From Kangiella spongicola (GTDB taxonomy: Bacteria; Pseudomonadota; Gammaproteobacteria; Enterobacterales; Kangiellaceae), in NCBI RefSeq assembly GCF_003194565.2, contig NZ_QICH01000001.1, forward strand, positions 1,156,305 to 1,220,304: a stretch of DNA of 64,000 nt, given 5' to 3'. A program made the translations under genes and the position numbers. This document shows positions 54,293 through 63,985 of the stretch, piece by piece. Within the stretch, counting starts at the first letter, position 1, and each line of letters starts with the position of its first letter. The notes below the pieces were generated by a model. It searched no databases. It was not told the DNA's origin and saw only the letters and a program-made list of their open reading frames with translations.

Positions 54293-56224
54293 TTAACCTG
54301 TTTGTGTTTTAGAGTAGATATACTGGTCGGTAATCATATCGCGGGTCACCACGCCATAAATACGTTCTTCTTTATTATGTGTGATGCGGTAGACATAGGC
54401 CGCGGAAACTTTACGTTGCTCCATGCGGTCGTAAGCCTCTTCGAGCGTCGCCTGAAGGTCGATGGCAACAACTTCCTGACGGTTTGCCGGGATTTCCATG
54501 AGATTAAACACTCTTTGCGGATCGGCTTCGACTGCTTCAGCCTTCGCTTCATTCGATTCGTCAGAATCCGTCATAACGATAGTTTCTAGCGGTTGGCCTG
54601 AGTTCTTAGGGTCTTGCTCATCTTTTGAATCCAGTTCCGCATCGGTCTCAGCAGAGTCTTTATGTTTGCTCGATTTTTCTTTTTTCTGCTGTTCACGCTC
54701 TAAGATTTCTTCTTGCTTAATTAAATAACGGCCCAAGTCTCGCGCAACCATTAATGAAATGACTAAGCCTTCTTCGTCGCGAATTAGAATCCAGCGAGGC
54801 TTATCTTTAAGAGCAATAGAAATTTCTTCAAGCGTCGCTTCCGTTTTCATGTAGGTAATGCTTCGGGTCATGACGCCAGCGACGCCAATACTGCGAAGGA
54901 CCTGCTTCATAGGGCTGACTTTTAAGCGCATGCCACGATCTGTCATCTGGGTTTCCCAGTATGATTGGCGCTTAAAGAGCTGACTGACCACCATATTGCC
55001 GATTACGATGGAAAACATGCCCGGCAAAATAATGTTTGGATTATTAGTGAGCTCCAATAACGCCATTAGCCCTGCTAGAGGCGCTTGAAGCACCGCGCTC
55101 ATCAGGGTCGCCATGCCAATGATGGCATAGAATTCTGAGTCACTGGATAGGGTAGGGAAGACCAAGCTGCCGATACTACCGAGCAGACCGCCGAGCATAG
55201 CACCCATGAAAAGCGTCGGGCCTAATACCCCACCGGGCATCGATAAGCCTGAACATATAGTCGTCGCGATGAACTTGCCAGCGAGGCTAAGCGCCAAAAT
55301 AGTAATTAGTAATTCGCCTTGAAGGGAGGCGTTAACCGTATCGTAACCGATCCCCATGACCTGTGGCGCGACCAGCGCGATAACACCAACGCTAGTACCA
55401 CCAATAGTGGTTTTGATCCATACAGGCCAGTCCTTTGAGTGACGGCGAACTTGGCTTGTGAGCATGATGAAAAGGCTTGCGATAACGCCACAGATAAAGC
55501 CCAGAAGTAAGAAATACGGCATTTCCCATAGCGACACCAAATCCATTGAGGCTTGGATAGTAAAAGCCGGATCGGAACCGAAAAAGATGCGACTCATGAC
55601 AGCGCCAGCAACAGAAGCCAAGATAATTGGAATAAAGCTGGCGACAGCATATTCCATAATGACAATTTCCATGGCGAATACAACGCCGGCCAAAGGAGTA
55701 TTAAAGTTCGCTGAAATTGCGGCGGCACAACCGCAAGCAACTAATATTCGAGTACTGTTATTGGGGAGTTTTAGACGTTGACCGATGAGGCTACCGGTGG
55801 TGGAGCCAAGGTGGATCCCAGGGCCTTCTCGGCCGACTGATTGCCCCGAAGCAATGGTTAAGCCCCCAAGGAAAAATTGCACCACGGCGTTCTTCCAAGG
55901 CAGATGTCCTTGGTGATAGGACATACGTTCTAAAACGTGGGAGACGCCGACGCGACGAGTTTCTGGATTCAATTGTTGCAGAATGAGGCCTACAACTAAG
56001 CCACCAACTGTGGGTAACAGGAGTTTTAAAAGCCAGTCGGCTTGTTCGAAATCTGTATCGCCGGATTGGTCAGTTGCCCATAGGACATAGGAGCTTTCGG
56101 TGAAGTATCTAAAGAGGATATTTGAGCCACCCGCGAGCACGCCGCAAATCAGCCCAATAACCGCCATTAAGGCGAGAGCGTCAAAGCCTCCAAGGCGTAA
56201 TCTTAGGCGATCAATTAGTGTCAT
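54293..56224 (-). CDS. ClC family anion transporter with two CBS domains
   Basis: The 643-residue protein has the ClC membrane core with the gating-glutamate motif GREGPGIHLG. The central-anion serine motif (usually GSGIPE) reads RVGVSHVLE, so selectivity may differ. Two CBS domains (about 438-495 and 575-640) sit in the cytoplasmic C-terminus, separated by an unusually acidic and charged linker of about 80 residues. The linker is low-complexity and may be regulatory. It is close to hemJ. Confidence 0.88.
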   Translation of the reverse strand: MTLIDRLRLRLGGFDALALMAVIGLICGVLAGGSNILFRYFTESSYVLWATDQSGDTDFEQADWLLKLLLPTVGGLVVGLILQQLNPETRRVGVSHVLERMSYHQGHLPWKNAVVQFFLGGLTIASGQSVGREGPGIHLGSTTGSLIGQRLKLPNNSTRILVACGCAAAISANFNTPLAGVVFAMEIVIMEYAVASFIPIILASVAGAVMSRIFFGSDPAFTIQASMDLVSLWEMPYFLLLGFICGVIASLFIMLTSQVRRHSKDWPVWIKTTIGGTSVGVIALVAPQVMGIGYDTVNASLQGELLITILALSLAGKFIATTICSGLSMPGGVLGPTLFMGAMLGGLLGSIGSLVFPTLSSDSEFYAIIGMATLMSAVLQAPLAGLMALLELTNNPNIILPGMFSIVIGNMVVSQLFKRQSYWETQMTDRGMRLKVSPMKQVLRSIGVAGVMTRSITYMKTEATLEEISIALKDKPRWILIRDEEGLVISLMVARDLGRYLIKQEEILEREQQKKEKSSKHKDSAETDAELDSKDEQDPKNSGQPLETIVMTDSDESNEAKAEAVEADPQRVFNLMEIPANRQEVVAIDLQATLEEAYDRMEQRKVSAAYVYRITHNKEERIYGVVTRDMITDQYIYSKTQTG

Positions 56225-56384
56225 TCGGCACTCAAGTCGGTTTCCTTTGGCTAAAATTTCTGTTTTAATGCAACAACCAGCTAGGTCGCTGATTGTAAAT
56301 AATTTTGTACGCTAATAGCCAACAGCTTCAATGCTTTACATAATAAGAAAATGTGAGCAAAAGAACAAACGATTTCAATGATTT

Positions 56385-57125
56385 ATGACTAAAGATCCCA
56401 ATCAACCAGATTATATTATTCGAAAGCGACGCAGTGCCAAGTGGTATTGGGGCTGGGCTTTTGTAATTTTTGCGGTTTTAGTCTCAGCAATGGCCTTTGG
56501 TTACTGGCTTAATAAACGGCAACACGGCCTTTCGATTACCGCAAAAGAGCAGTTGGAACAGCTTCAGCAACAGTTAGACGAGGCTCAAGCTGGTCTGACG
56601 CACTGGCAACAGCAGTATCAAATAGAGCATCAAATCACCCAGCAGTTGAAAACTGAACTCGATAAAATGCACCGAACGAAGAAAAATATCGAGAAAGAGC
56701 GTGAAGCTCTACAGCGAATTTTTGATCCAAAAGGTGTAGAGTCTGGTTTGCAGGTGGCGAGCTTTACTTGGCAGAATGAAGGCTCTCGTCTGTATCGATA
56801 TCGATTAATGCTGATTCAGGCGAAAAACCAAGTTGGTGCTCTGAAAGGCACTATCGATATTTCGATTGTCGGCGAAGAAGCCGGCGAACGCAAAACCTAT
56901 AATTTTGAGGATTTAAAAGGTACGGACAGCCTAAATAGTACTTTTGATTTTACCTATGTCTCGACACATACTGGAAGCTTTGAGTTGCCCGAAGGATTCG
57001 AGCCAAAATTCGTAAGAGTTGTGGCAGCGACTTCGGGACGTGGGGCAAAATCGATTCTCCAAGACTTTTCTTGGAAGCCCACAGTTAAGAGTGATGAGGT
57101 TGAGGAAACCAATGAGAAGAAGTAA
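56385..57125 (+). CDS. DUF6776 family membrane protein
   Basis: The 246-residue protein has an N-terminal membrane helix (about 23-43) and a coiled-coil from about 48 to 110 rich in Gln, Glu and Leu, followed by a beta-rich periplasmic domain. It resembles DUF6776, a family found beside bactofilin and erpA in gammaproteobacteria. The function is unknown; proximity suggests a link to the cytoskeleton or envelope. Confidence 0.75.
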   Translation: MTKDPNQPDYIIRKRRSAKWYWGWAFVIFAVLVSAMAFGYWLNKRQHGLSITAKEQLEQLQQQLDEAQAGLTHWQQQYQIEHQITQQLKTELDKMHRTKKNIEKEREALQRIFDPKGVESGLQVASFTWQNEGSRLYRYRLMLIQAKNQVGALKGTIDISIVGEEAGERKTYNFEDLKGTDSLNSTFDFTYVSTHTGSFELPEGFEPKFVRVVAATSGRGAKSILQDFSWKPTVKSDEVEETNEKK

Positions 57126-57573
57126 ACGTAAGTCTGATAATGTCGATACCTTAATTGCCAATGGCACCACTATTAATGGTGACATGAGCTTTTCTGGTGC
57201 ATTATTTGTTGACGGCGAAATCAATGGTGAAGTGAAGGGTGATATAGAAAAACAATCTGTGTTATCCATCGGTGTTCACGGCAAGATTAAAGGCAACATT
57301 TCAACGCCTTTCGCTGTGATTTTTGGTCAGGTTGATGGTGATGTTTATGTCACTGAAAAAATCGACCTAAAGCCAGGCGCGAAAATCAATGGTGACTTGT
57401 ATTATAAGGTCATCGAGATGAATGCTGGCGCTGAAGTGAACGGCAAAATGGTTGTTGTTGGCGACCCAAAAGCGCTAGAGCATAAAGTAGAAGAAGCCCA
57501 GGCAGCTCGAAAAGATGATGAGCAAAATGAAAGCCACCAGGAAGCGGTTGGCGCCGAGCCTGCAAAAGCCTAA
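57112..57573 (+). CDS. Bactofilin
   Basis: The 153-residue protein is a bactofilin (PF04519), with a beta-helical core of about 100 residues built from repeats such as INGDMSFSGALFVDGEINGEV and GKIKGNI, and a charged C-terminal tail. Bactofilins polymerise into filaments that scaffold wall enzymes. Start at ATG 57112 with GAGGAAACC upstream; it overlaps the DUF6776 stop by 14 bases, so the two are co-translated. Confidence 0.92.
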   Translation: MRRSKRKSDNVDTLIANGTTINGDMSFSGALFVDGEINGEVKGDIEKQSVLSIGVHGKIKGNISTPFAVIFGQVDGDVYVTEKIDLKPGAKINGDLYYKVIEMNAGAEVNGKMVVVGDPKALEHKVEEAQAARKDDEQNESHQEAVGAEPAKA

Positions 57574-57651
57574 TCGAAGGCTTGAGAAGTTGTCGGGTAG
57601 CCCCCATTTACTGATATAATAGAAACAGTGTTGTTTTAGATAGGTGTTTAA

Positions 57652-57978
57652 ATGTCGATTACGGTAACGCAAGCAGCCAGTAACAAAGTACGTCAGCTGA
57701 TTGAGGAAGAAGAAAATCAAGAGCTTAAGCTGCGTGTGTTTGTGACAGGTGGTGGTTGCTCTGGGTTTCAGTATGGTTTTACTTTTGATGAAACTCAAAA
57801 AGAAAATGATATGGCGATCGAGCAGGATGGTGTCAAAATCTTGATAGACTCTTTAAGTTTTCAGTACTTAATGGGCTCTGAGGTGGATTACACCGAGGGC
57901 TTGCAGGGTTCACGCTTTATCATTAATAATCCGCAGGCGAAAACGACTTGTGGTTGTGGGTCGTCTTTCTCACTTTAA
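57652..57978 (+). CDS. erpA: Iron-sulfur cluster insertion protein ErpA
   Basis: ErpA is an A-type carrier that delivers Fe-S clusters to targets such as IspG. The 108-residue protein has the three conserved cysteines in [11 protein letters not shown] and CGCGSSF. It lies downstream of bactofilin and, two genes before anmK and mepM, in an order shared with Pseudomonas. Confidence 0.97.
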   Translation: MSITVTQAASNKVRQLIEEEENQELKLRVFVTGGGCSGFQYGFTFDETQKENDMAIEQDGVKILIDSLSFQYLMGSEVDYTEGLQGSRFIINNPQAKTTCGCGSSFSL

Positions 57979-57997
57979 TTGTTAACGCCTAATGCGC

Positions 57998-59110
57998 TCA
58001 GCTCATCTGCTGGGCGCGTAGTCGCTGTTTATCTTTATACATTTCCCTGTCCGCTAATTTTAAAATATCTTCTTTGTCTTTCAGATTAGGCGTTTCCACA
58101 GCATTATATTCTGCGTAGCCAATACTACCGCTAATTTCTATGGTTGTGCCTTCGTAAATATAAGGTATGTTTATAGCAGACTTAATTCTGTTGATAATAA
58201 TGTCGAGCTGTTGATTGGAATACTTAGTTGGACTTTCAATCAACATCAAAAACTCATCACCGCCAATTCGACATATTGTATCTTCGTCGCGGGTCACTTC
58301 GAGCAGTTGTTTCGCTGTAAATTTTAGAACCTCATCACCAGCATGATGGCCGTAGTTATCGTTGATGCTTTTAAAATTATCTAAATCAATATTAACCAGG
58401 TAAACCCAGCCATTATGCCGCTTAGCACGCTCAATCGACTGTTCAAGCAAGCTATGAAAAACTCGAGAGTTGTAAATACCCGTGAGTTCGTCCTGCTCAG
58501 CGAGAATAGTGATTTCAACTCGTTGACGATCAAGCTGTAACAAGGCCTGTTTGGCGGCTAGATACAAACTGCCAATGATTAGAACGGAACTCGTTAGTGG
58601 AATTAATGAGCCTAATATAGCAGTTAACCAGCCGCTCACCGAAGATAGGTAAGAAACCGGGTCTACGGAAGTTTCAAGTATACCGTTAACGTATAAGTAG
58701 CCGATAATAGAGACATAAATCGCAAAAACGATGCTGGCATATATCCCAACTTTTATGCCATAGAACAGGGTAATAAATATTATCGAAAGTATTGACCATA
58801 ACATTCCATTACCCAGCAATCCCCAGTTATAAACCCCTGCGATAGCCACAAGGCTGGTAACAATGAGAATAAAATTCATCTTAAAGTTGATGCTGAGTCT
58901 TTTGCGGTAGATTGTGGTCGCGATTAATGCCACTGAAATAATGGCGTGTAGAAACATAGAGACCATAAGGCCAGACATCGGTATACGGCTAATCGAGGCA
59001 AGGGTGGCAGGCACTGCGCAAATTGTAAGAAATATAATAATTTTATCGATAGAAGCGGTTAAAATGTTCTCCCATCGTTTTGAAATACTTATGTCTTTTA
59101 TTATTTGCAT
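57998..59110 (-). CDS. Membrane diguanylate cyclase
   Basis: The 370-residue protein has six or so N-terminal membrane helices (to about residue 190) followed by a GGDEF domain (283-287) with I-site R274xxD277 exactly five residues upstream. It is probably an active, feedback-inhibited cyclic di-GMP synthase. It interrupts the erpA-anmK interval that is adjacent in related genomes. The membrane input domain does not match a family I recognise. Confidence 0.9.
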   Translation of the reverse strand: MQIIKDISISKRWENILTASIDKIIIFLTICAVPATLASISRIPMSGLMVSMFLHAIISVALIATTIYRKRLSINFKMNFILIVTSLVAIAGVYNWGLLGNGMLWSILSIIFITLFYGIKVGIYASIVFAIYVSIIGYLYVNGILETSVDPVSYLSSVSGWLTAILGSLIPLTSSVLIIGSLYLAAKQALLQLDRQRVEITILAEQDELTGIYNSRVFHSLLEQSIERAKRHNGWVYLVNIDLDNFKSINDNYGHHAGDEVLKFTAKQLLEVTRDEDTICRIGGDEFLMLIESPTKYSNQQLDIIINRIKSAINIPYIYEGTTIEISGSIGYAEYNAVETPNLKDKEDILKLADREMYKDKQRLRAQQMS

Positions 59111-59175
59111 ACTAAATTATGCCAATTTTAATGCAAAATTGCATTAAAATTGTACAGTTTAAGCGAAATTAGTGC

Positions 59176-60294
59176 TTAGTTACTGTAAGTTGCACCCAGA
59201 ATGCTATTTTCAATAGAGCCAGTGATACTGCTCAACTCGATGGGTTCTTGGGCGATAGTTTTCGATGCAAACCAGGCAAAAGTCATCGCTTCAACCCAAT
59301 CAGGAGATATTCCGAGTTCTGAGCTATCAGCTAGAGTATAAGATGGAAGTATTTGTTGTAAGCGGTTGCGTAAGGCGATGTTGTGTGCGCCGCCGCCACA
59401 AAGGTAAACCTGTCCATGCCCCATTTCGGAGTTTATGGAGCTAGCAACGGTTTGCACCGTTAATTCGAGTAGGGTTCTTTGCACATCCTGTGGGGCGAGC
59501 TTTGAGAGTTCTAGAGGTTTCGATTTTTGCTGTAACCAACTTAGGTTGAAGTATTCACAGCCGGTACTTTTCGGTGCTTGCAGCTCAAAGTAGGGCTCGT
59601 TCAAAAGGTTCACTAACAATTCAGGAATTACCTCTCCAGTGGCCGCCCAATCCCCATTTTCATCGTAACTGACTTGTTTATTTTGCAAGATCCACTGATC
59701 CATTAGCGTATTCGCAGGACCTGTATCGAAACCTACCGGTGCTTGGCCAGGCTGTAATAAGGTGACATTTGCAATACCGCCAAGGTTTACAACAGCGCGT
59801 GGCTGCTTTTCATCAGAGAAGAAGGCCTGATGGAAAGCAGGTGCAAAAGGAGCTCCTTGGCCACCATGAGCCATATCACGACGACGAAAGTCGGCAATGG
59901 TCTTGATACCCGTTTTAGCGGCGATAATGTTGCCGTCACCGATCTGTAAGGTAAAAGGGTAACGAGAATCGGGACGATGACGCACCGTTTGCCCGTGACT
60001 ACCAATCGCCACCACATCTTCTGATGAACATTTCGCTTGGTGTAACAGTTGTTGCACAGCTTGCACGAAGTGCAACGCCACTTGATGATCCAACTTACCG
60101 AGTTGATCAATCGGATCACCCTGATAGATGGATTTACCGAAATCGAGTAACTGTTGTTGTAACGGTTTAGGGTAGGGGTAACTGAGAGAGTGAAGCAGTT
60201 TAATCGATGGACTCGAACTTTTGTCGATATCACAAAGGACAGCGTCGATGGCATCAACGCTAGTCCCTGAGATTAGTCCGATAAATAAGGCCAC
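59176..60294 (-). CDS. anmK: Anhydro-N-acetylmuramic acid kinase
   Basis: AnmK phosphorylates and opens anhydroMurNAc released from wall turnover, producing MurNAc-6-phosphate. The 372-residue enzyme has the GLISGTSVDAIDAV, GSHGQTVRH, NLGGIANVT and FDTGPAN motifs. It lies 21 bases downstream of the MepM-like endopeptidase, whose products enter this pathway. Confidence 0.96.
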   Translation of the reverse strand: MALFIGLISGTSVDAIDAVLCDIDKSSSPSIKLLHSLSYPYPKPLQQQLLDFGKSIYQGDPIDQLGKLDHQVALHFVQAVQQLLHQAKCSSEDVVAIGSHGQTVRHRPDSRYPFTLQIGDGNIIAAKTGIKTIADFRRRDMAHGGQGAPFAPAFHQAFFSDEKQPRAVVNLGGIANVTLLQPGQAPVGFDTGPANTLMDQWILQNKQVSYDENGDWAATGEVIPELLVNLLNEPYFELQAPKSTGCEYFNLSWLQQKSKPLELSKLAPQDVQRTLLELTVQTVASSINSEMGHGQVYLCGGGAHNIALRNRLQQILPSYTLADSSELGISPDWVEAMTFAWFASKTIAQEPIELSSITGSIENSILGATYSN

Positions 60295-60315
60295 AGCTTT
60301 AGGCTCTGTGACCGT

Positions 60316-61863
60316 TTATTTTTGAAGTTTACTGTTACTTGCTGAACCCGCTGACTTTTCATCATTTAGGCGAGCAAAGTAGGTTGTGCGCTCAGTTTCA
60401 AGGCGCGCCACTAAAGGCTTCGAGTGCTCTTGGAATCGAGCCATTTCAGCTTTTGGCACTGGTGCGGCATGTGGCAATTTCACCGTACGCGGATTGCGGT
60501 GAACACCATTGACCACAAACTCATAGTGTAAGTGCGGTGCTTGTGACATTCCCGTTGAACCGACGTAACCAATGATTTGCCCTTGCTTTACACGTTGCCC
60601 GGCTTTTACCGCACGCTTAGAAAAGTGCAGGTATTTAGTCGTGATGTTGCCACCGTGTTGGATGAATACATAGTTACCATTAAAGCGGTTGTATGCTGAT
60701 TTAACCACACGACCATCGCCTGCTGCGCGGACTGGTGTTCCGATTGGTGCACGATAATCGGTACCGCGGTGCGCTTTAACGCGCTTTTGGATCGGGTGGA
60801 AACGTTTCGGATTAAAGTTTGAACTCACGTAGTTAAACTTTAGTGGCGCGCGTAGGAAGGACTTGCGTAAAGCTTTACCTTCTGGCGTGTAATAAGCGGT
60901 ACGGCCGTTGGTATCGGTGTAGCGAACGGCAGCGTAATGCTCGCCCATGTTATAGAACTCAGCCGATAAGATGTTGCCATAACCCGCTTTCTTGCCATCA
61001 ATGTACTTTTCTTCATAAAGCACAGAGAAGCTGTCGTTTTTACGAATTTCTAGTGCAAAATCAATGTCATATTCGAAAACGCCGGCTAGCTCCATAATCA
61101 CGCCATCAGGCAACCCTGCTTGTTTACCGGCATTGTAGAAGCTGCTGGTAATAGTCGCAGTGGCGAAGCGTTGCTTGAATTCAATAGGTTTCTTATCTAA
61201 AGAAACGTCGAACTCTTTATCCGCCAACTTAGTAATAACGAGCGTGTCGCTAGAGTTGAACGGGTAACGCAGTTCCTGGAAACCTTTGTTTTCATTGGCT
61301 GCAAACTCAAGAGTGTGACCAGGGCGAATCTTTTTTAAGATATCGACTTGATCGTCAGACTGCATTATATAGTGCAGATCTTTTGAGCTGAAACCTAACT
61401 TATTGAAAATACGCGAGAGGCTTTCGCCTTTGGCCACTTTGACAGTCTGCCAGTCGTATTTTGGTTTAGTCGTTTTCTTCACAAACTCTTTAATAGCGGT
61501 TGTCGCTTGTTCAAGATCTTGTGAGTTTTGTGGATTTTTTGAGTGCGCTTGTTCGTTTGTGGACAGTTTTTGCTTGGCTGGCTCAAGAACACCGTCAGTC
61601 AATGGTAAGCTGTTAGACTCTGTGTCTAAGTTGGCTGAATTGGCTGTGCTATTATTGTCGTCCGTTGATAATTGTAGTGTTAAAATTTCTTGTTGTTTTT
61701 CTTGAGTGGAAGACTCTTCTCCTGGAGTCATTGCTAAGTAAGATACTGCCGCAAATACGACTGATAACGCAGAGATCGTTACGATCGCGCCCTTTCGTCG
61801 GCTTTTCTTTCGGGAAAACAGAGGCTTGCTTCTGTTAAACCCTTTATAATCACGGTTTATCAT
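60316..61863 (-). CDS. mepM: M23 murein DD-endopeptidase, MepM-like
   Basis: The 515-residue protein has an N-terminal membrane helix (about 26-46), an acidic/polar linker, an OapA/LysM-like region (about 140-200) and the C-terminal M23 lysostaphin domain with zinc motifs HRGTDYRAP and HLHYEF. MepM cleaves D-Ala-mDAP crosslinks needed for wall expansion. It is divergent from tyrS and upstream of anmK, an arrangement seen in Pseudomonas. Confidence 0.93.
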   Translation of the reverse strand: MINRDYKGFNRSKPLFSRKKSRRKGAIVTISALSVVFAAVSYLAMTPGEESSTQEKQQEILTLQLSTDDNNSTANSANLDTESNSLPLTDGVLEPAKQKLSTNEQAHSKNPQNSQDLEQATTAIKEFVKKTTKPKYDWQTVKVAKGESLSRIFNKLGFSSKDLHYIMQSDDQVDILKKIRPGHTLEFAANENKGFQELRYPFNSSDTLVITKLADKEFDVSLDKKPIEFKQRFATATITSSFYNAGKQAGLPDGVIMELAGVFEYDIDFALEIRKNDSFSVLYEEKYIDGKKAGYGNILSAEFYNMGEHYAAVRYTDTNGRTAYYTPEGKALRKSFLRAPLKFNYVSSNFNPKRFHPIQKRVKAHRGTDYRAPIGTPVRAAGDGRVVKSAYNRFNGNYVFIQHGGNITTKYLHFSKRAVKAGQRVKQGQIIGYVGSTGMSQAPHLHYEFVVNGVHRNPRTVKLPHAAPVPKAEMARFQEHSKPLVARLETERTTYFARLNDEKSAGSASNSKLQK

Positions 61864-62118
61864 AGTTTACTTAAGAAATTAGTTGAATAGTTTTTGCGCA
61901 ATAACAATAACCTTATGACCGCTATTGGTCAATGTAAAAAAGCTTTAAATCCATAATTTGGTCATATTTGAATTGGAAATGTGAAAGAGTCAGGTTTTTT
62001 TACACTTTTGAGTTAGGTTTGTCGCAGCTTTGTCAGTTGCCTTTTTTGCTCTGAAACCGTTGCATCGCATGACAATTCGTGTATCTTTGAGCCATCAAAA
62101 CAAGAGAGTATCGCACTT

Positions 62119-63315
62119 ATGAAAGACTTTGAAACCATGTTTGAGGAACTCAAGCGTGGTGCTGATGAGATTTTGCCAGAAGAAGAGTTGCTGGAAAAGT
62201 TAAAAGAAGGTCGTCCACTAACGATTAAAGCGGGCTTTGACCCTACGGCACCGGATCTGCACCTTGGGCATACCGTATTAATTAATAAAATGCGCCAATT
62301 CCAGCAGTTTGGGCATAATGTAGTATTCCTTATTGGTGACTTCACCGGCATGATCGGCGATCCAACGGGTAAAAATGTCACTCGTAAACCGCTGACTCGT
62401 GAAGATGTCCTAAAGAATGCGGAAACCTATAAAGAGCAGGTCTTTAAAATCCTCGATCCTGAAAAAACCACTATCCGCTTTAACTCAGAGTGGTGTGAAA
62501 AGTTAGGAGCTGCCGGCATGATTAAGTTGGCATCTAACTTAACTGTTGCCCGTATGTTGGAGCGCGATGACTTTAAAAAGCGTTACAGTAATGAGCAACC
62601 TATCGCTATCCATGAGTTTTTATATCCATTAGTTCAGGGTTATGACTCTGTGGCGATGGAAGCTGACGTTGAGTTGGGTGGAACGGATCAGCGCTTTAAC
62701 CTATTAATGGGGCGTGAATTACAGAAGTCAGAGGGCCAGAAGCCACAAACGGTCATGATGATGCCTTTGTTAGAAGGACTCGATGGCGTTAATAAAATGT
62801 CAAAGTCCTTGAATAACTATGTGGGCATCACTGAAGCTCCAGGTGTTATGTACCAAAAGCTATTGTCGCTACCAGACGATATGATGTGGCGCTACCACGA
62901 ACTACTATCCTTTAAGTCGCTTGAAGAAGTGGAGCAGCTAAAGAAAGATGTAGAAGCTGGAACTAACCCTCAAGAAATTAAGAAAGCCTTTGCTTTGGAA
63001 ATCATTGAAAGGTTCCATGGTAAAGAAGCGGCACAAAATGCGCATAAAGGTGCTGGCAATATTATTAAAGAGGGTGAAGTACCGGAAGGAACTCCTGAAG
63101 TTGAGGTGAGTCTGGACGGTGCTGAAGAATTCCCGATTGGAGCCGTTATTAATAGAGCAGGTCTAGCAGCAAACTCAGCCCAAGCAAAAGATATGTTGAA
63201 AAACGGCCGTGTTAAAGTGGATTGGGAAGTTGTAGAGCCTTCTTATATGGTGAAAGCTGGTAAATACTTAATCCAAGCAGGCAAAAAGAAGATTGCTTAC
63301 GTCACTGTGAGCTAA
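62119..63315 (+). CDS. tyrS: Tyrosyl-tRNA synthetase
   Basis: The 398-residue class I synthetase shows the HIGH-type motif HLGHTVLI, the KMSKS motif in [12 protein letters not shown] and a C-terminal S4 RNA-binding region ([25 protein letters not shown]). This resembles the TyrZ-type subgroup, as in Pseudomonas. It is followed by a strong terminator and then an rRNA operon. Confidence 0.97.
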   Translation: MKDFETMFEELKRGADEILPEEELLEKLKEGRPLTIKAGFDPTAPDLHLGHTVLINKMRQFQQFGHNVVFLIGDFTGMIGDPTGKNVTRKPLTREDVLKNAETYKEQVFKILDPEKTTIRFNSEWCEKLGAAGMIKLASNLTVARMLERDDFKKRYSNEQPIAIHEFLYPLVQGYDSVAMEADVELGGTDQRFNLLMGRELQKSEGQKPQTVMMMPLLEGLDGVNKMSKSLNNYVGITEAPGVMYQKLLSLPDDMMWRYHELLSFKSLEEVEQLKKDVEAGTNPQEIKKAFALEIIERFHGKEAAQNAHKGAGNIIKEGEVPEGTPEVEVSLDGAEEFPIGAVINRAGLAANSAQAKDMLKNGRVKVDWEVVEPSYMVKAGKYLIQAGKKKIAYVTVS

Positions 63316-63350
63316 AGTAGCGACCCAAGCGGGGTATAAGCATATATAAG

Positions 63351-63377
63351 AAAGGTCACTTCGGTGGCCTTTTTTAT
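63351..63377 (+). terminator. tyrS terminator
   Basis: A stem AGGTCAC/GTGGCCT (one G-T pair) with a TTCG loop and six T terminates tyrS. Confidence 0.92.
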
Positions 63378-63486
63378 TAGTTAGATTAAAAAGTATTCTT
63401 GATTGATTGTTTTATCATCTTTTTGAGCAGCTTTTGAACGAAAAATAAGGGTTAAAAAATAAATTCATAAAAGTTTCAAAAAAGGG

Positions 63487-63514
63487 TTGCGGAGTGCAAT
63501 TTAGTCTCTATAAT
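63487..63514 (+). promoter_or_regulatory. rRNA promoter P1
   Basis: TTGCGG (63487-63492) and TATAAT (63509-63514) with a 16-base spacer, followed by a GCGC discriminator, the type that responds to ppGpp and DksA. Confidence 0.7.
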
Positions 63515-63611
63515 GCGCTTCACTTTCGAGGCAAACACAGCAAGAGCTGGCCACGAAAGACGCTCAGGAAGAGAGGCTTTTGAAACGATGTAAAAAGTTT
63601 CAAAAAGAGTG

Positions 63612-63639
63612 TTGACAGGAAGTTAAGGCGCTATATAAT
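63612..63639 (+). promoter_or_regulatory. rRNA promoter P2
   Basis: TTGACA (63612-63617) and TATAAT (63634-63639) with a 16-base spacer and a GCGCGCC discriminator. Nearly identical in sequence to P3. Confidence 0.9.
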
Positions 63640-63748
63640 GCGCGCCGCTCTGAACGAAAAGTTCGAGCAAGCCGCTCAGGGATTTGAGGGTACGATAAAG
63701 TGATTTAAGGTTTTGAAAAATAAACGTTAAAAAGATTATCGAAAACGG

Positions 63749-63776
63749 TTGACAGGAAGTTGGGGCGATATATAAT
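63749..63776 (+). promoter_or_regulatory. rRNA promoter P3
   Basis: TTGACA (63749-63754) and TATAAT (63771-63776) with a 16-base spacer and a GTGCGCC discriminator. It duplicates P2 with four differences. Confidence 0.9.
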
Positions 63777-63790
63777 GTGCGCCCACTTGA

Positions 63791-63825
63791 GTGAAGCGAG
63801 TTCTTCACCAAGACGTTCTTTAACA
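63791..63825 (+). promoter_or_regulatory. boxB/boxA antitermination leader
   Basis: GTGAAG/CTTCAC (63791-63808) is a boxB-like hairpin and GTTCTTTAACA (63815-63825) matches boxA, so NusB/NusE-dependent antitermination of the rRNA transcript is expected. Confidence 0.85.
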
Positions 63826-63985
63826 GATTGATAAGACAATTTGTGTGGGCACTTGTGTCAATGTTGAAATACAAACAACGATGCAGTGACCAACACCCAA
63901 AAAATTTATTCGATTGATTTATTTTTTAATAAGTTGGTGATTCATCGAGCAAAAGATTAGAGAGCTTCGGCTTTCGAAAAACTTT

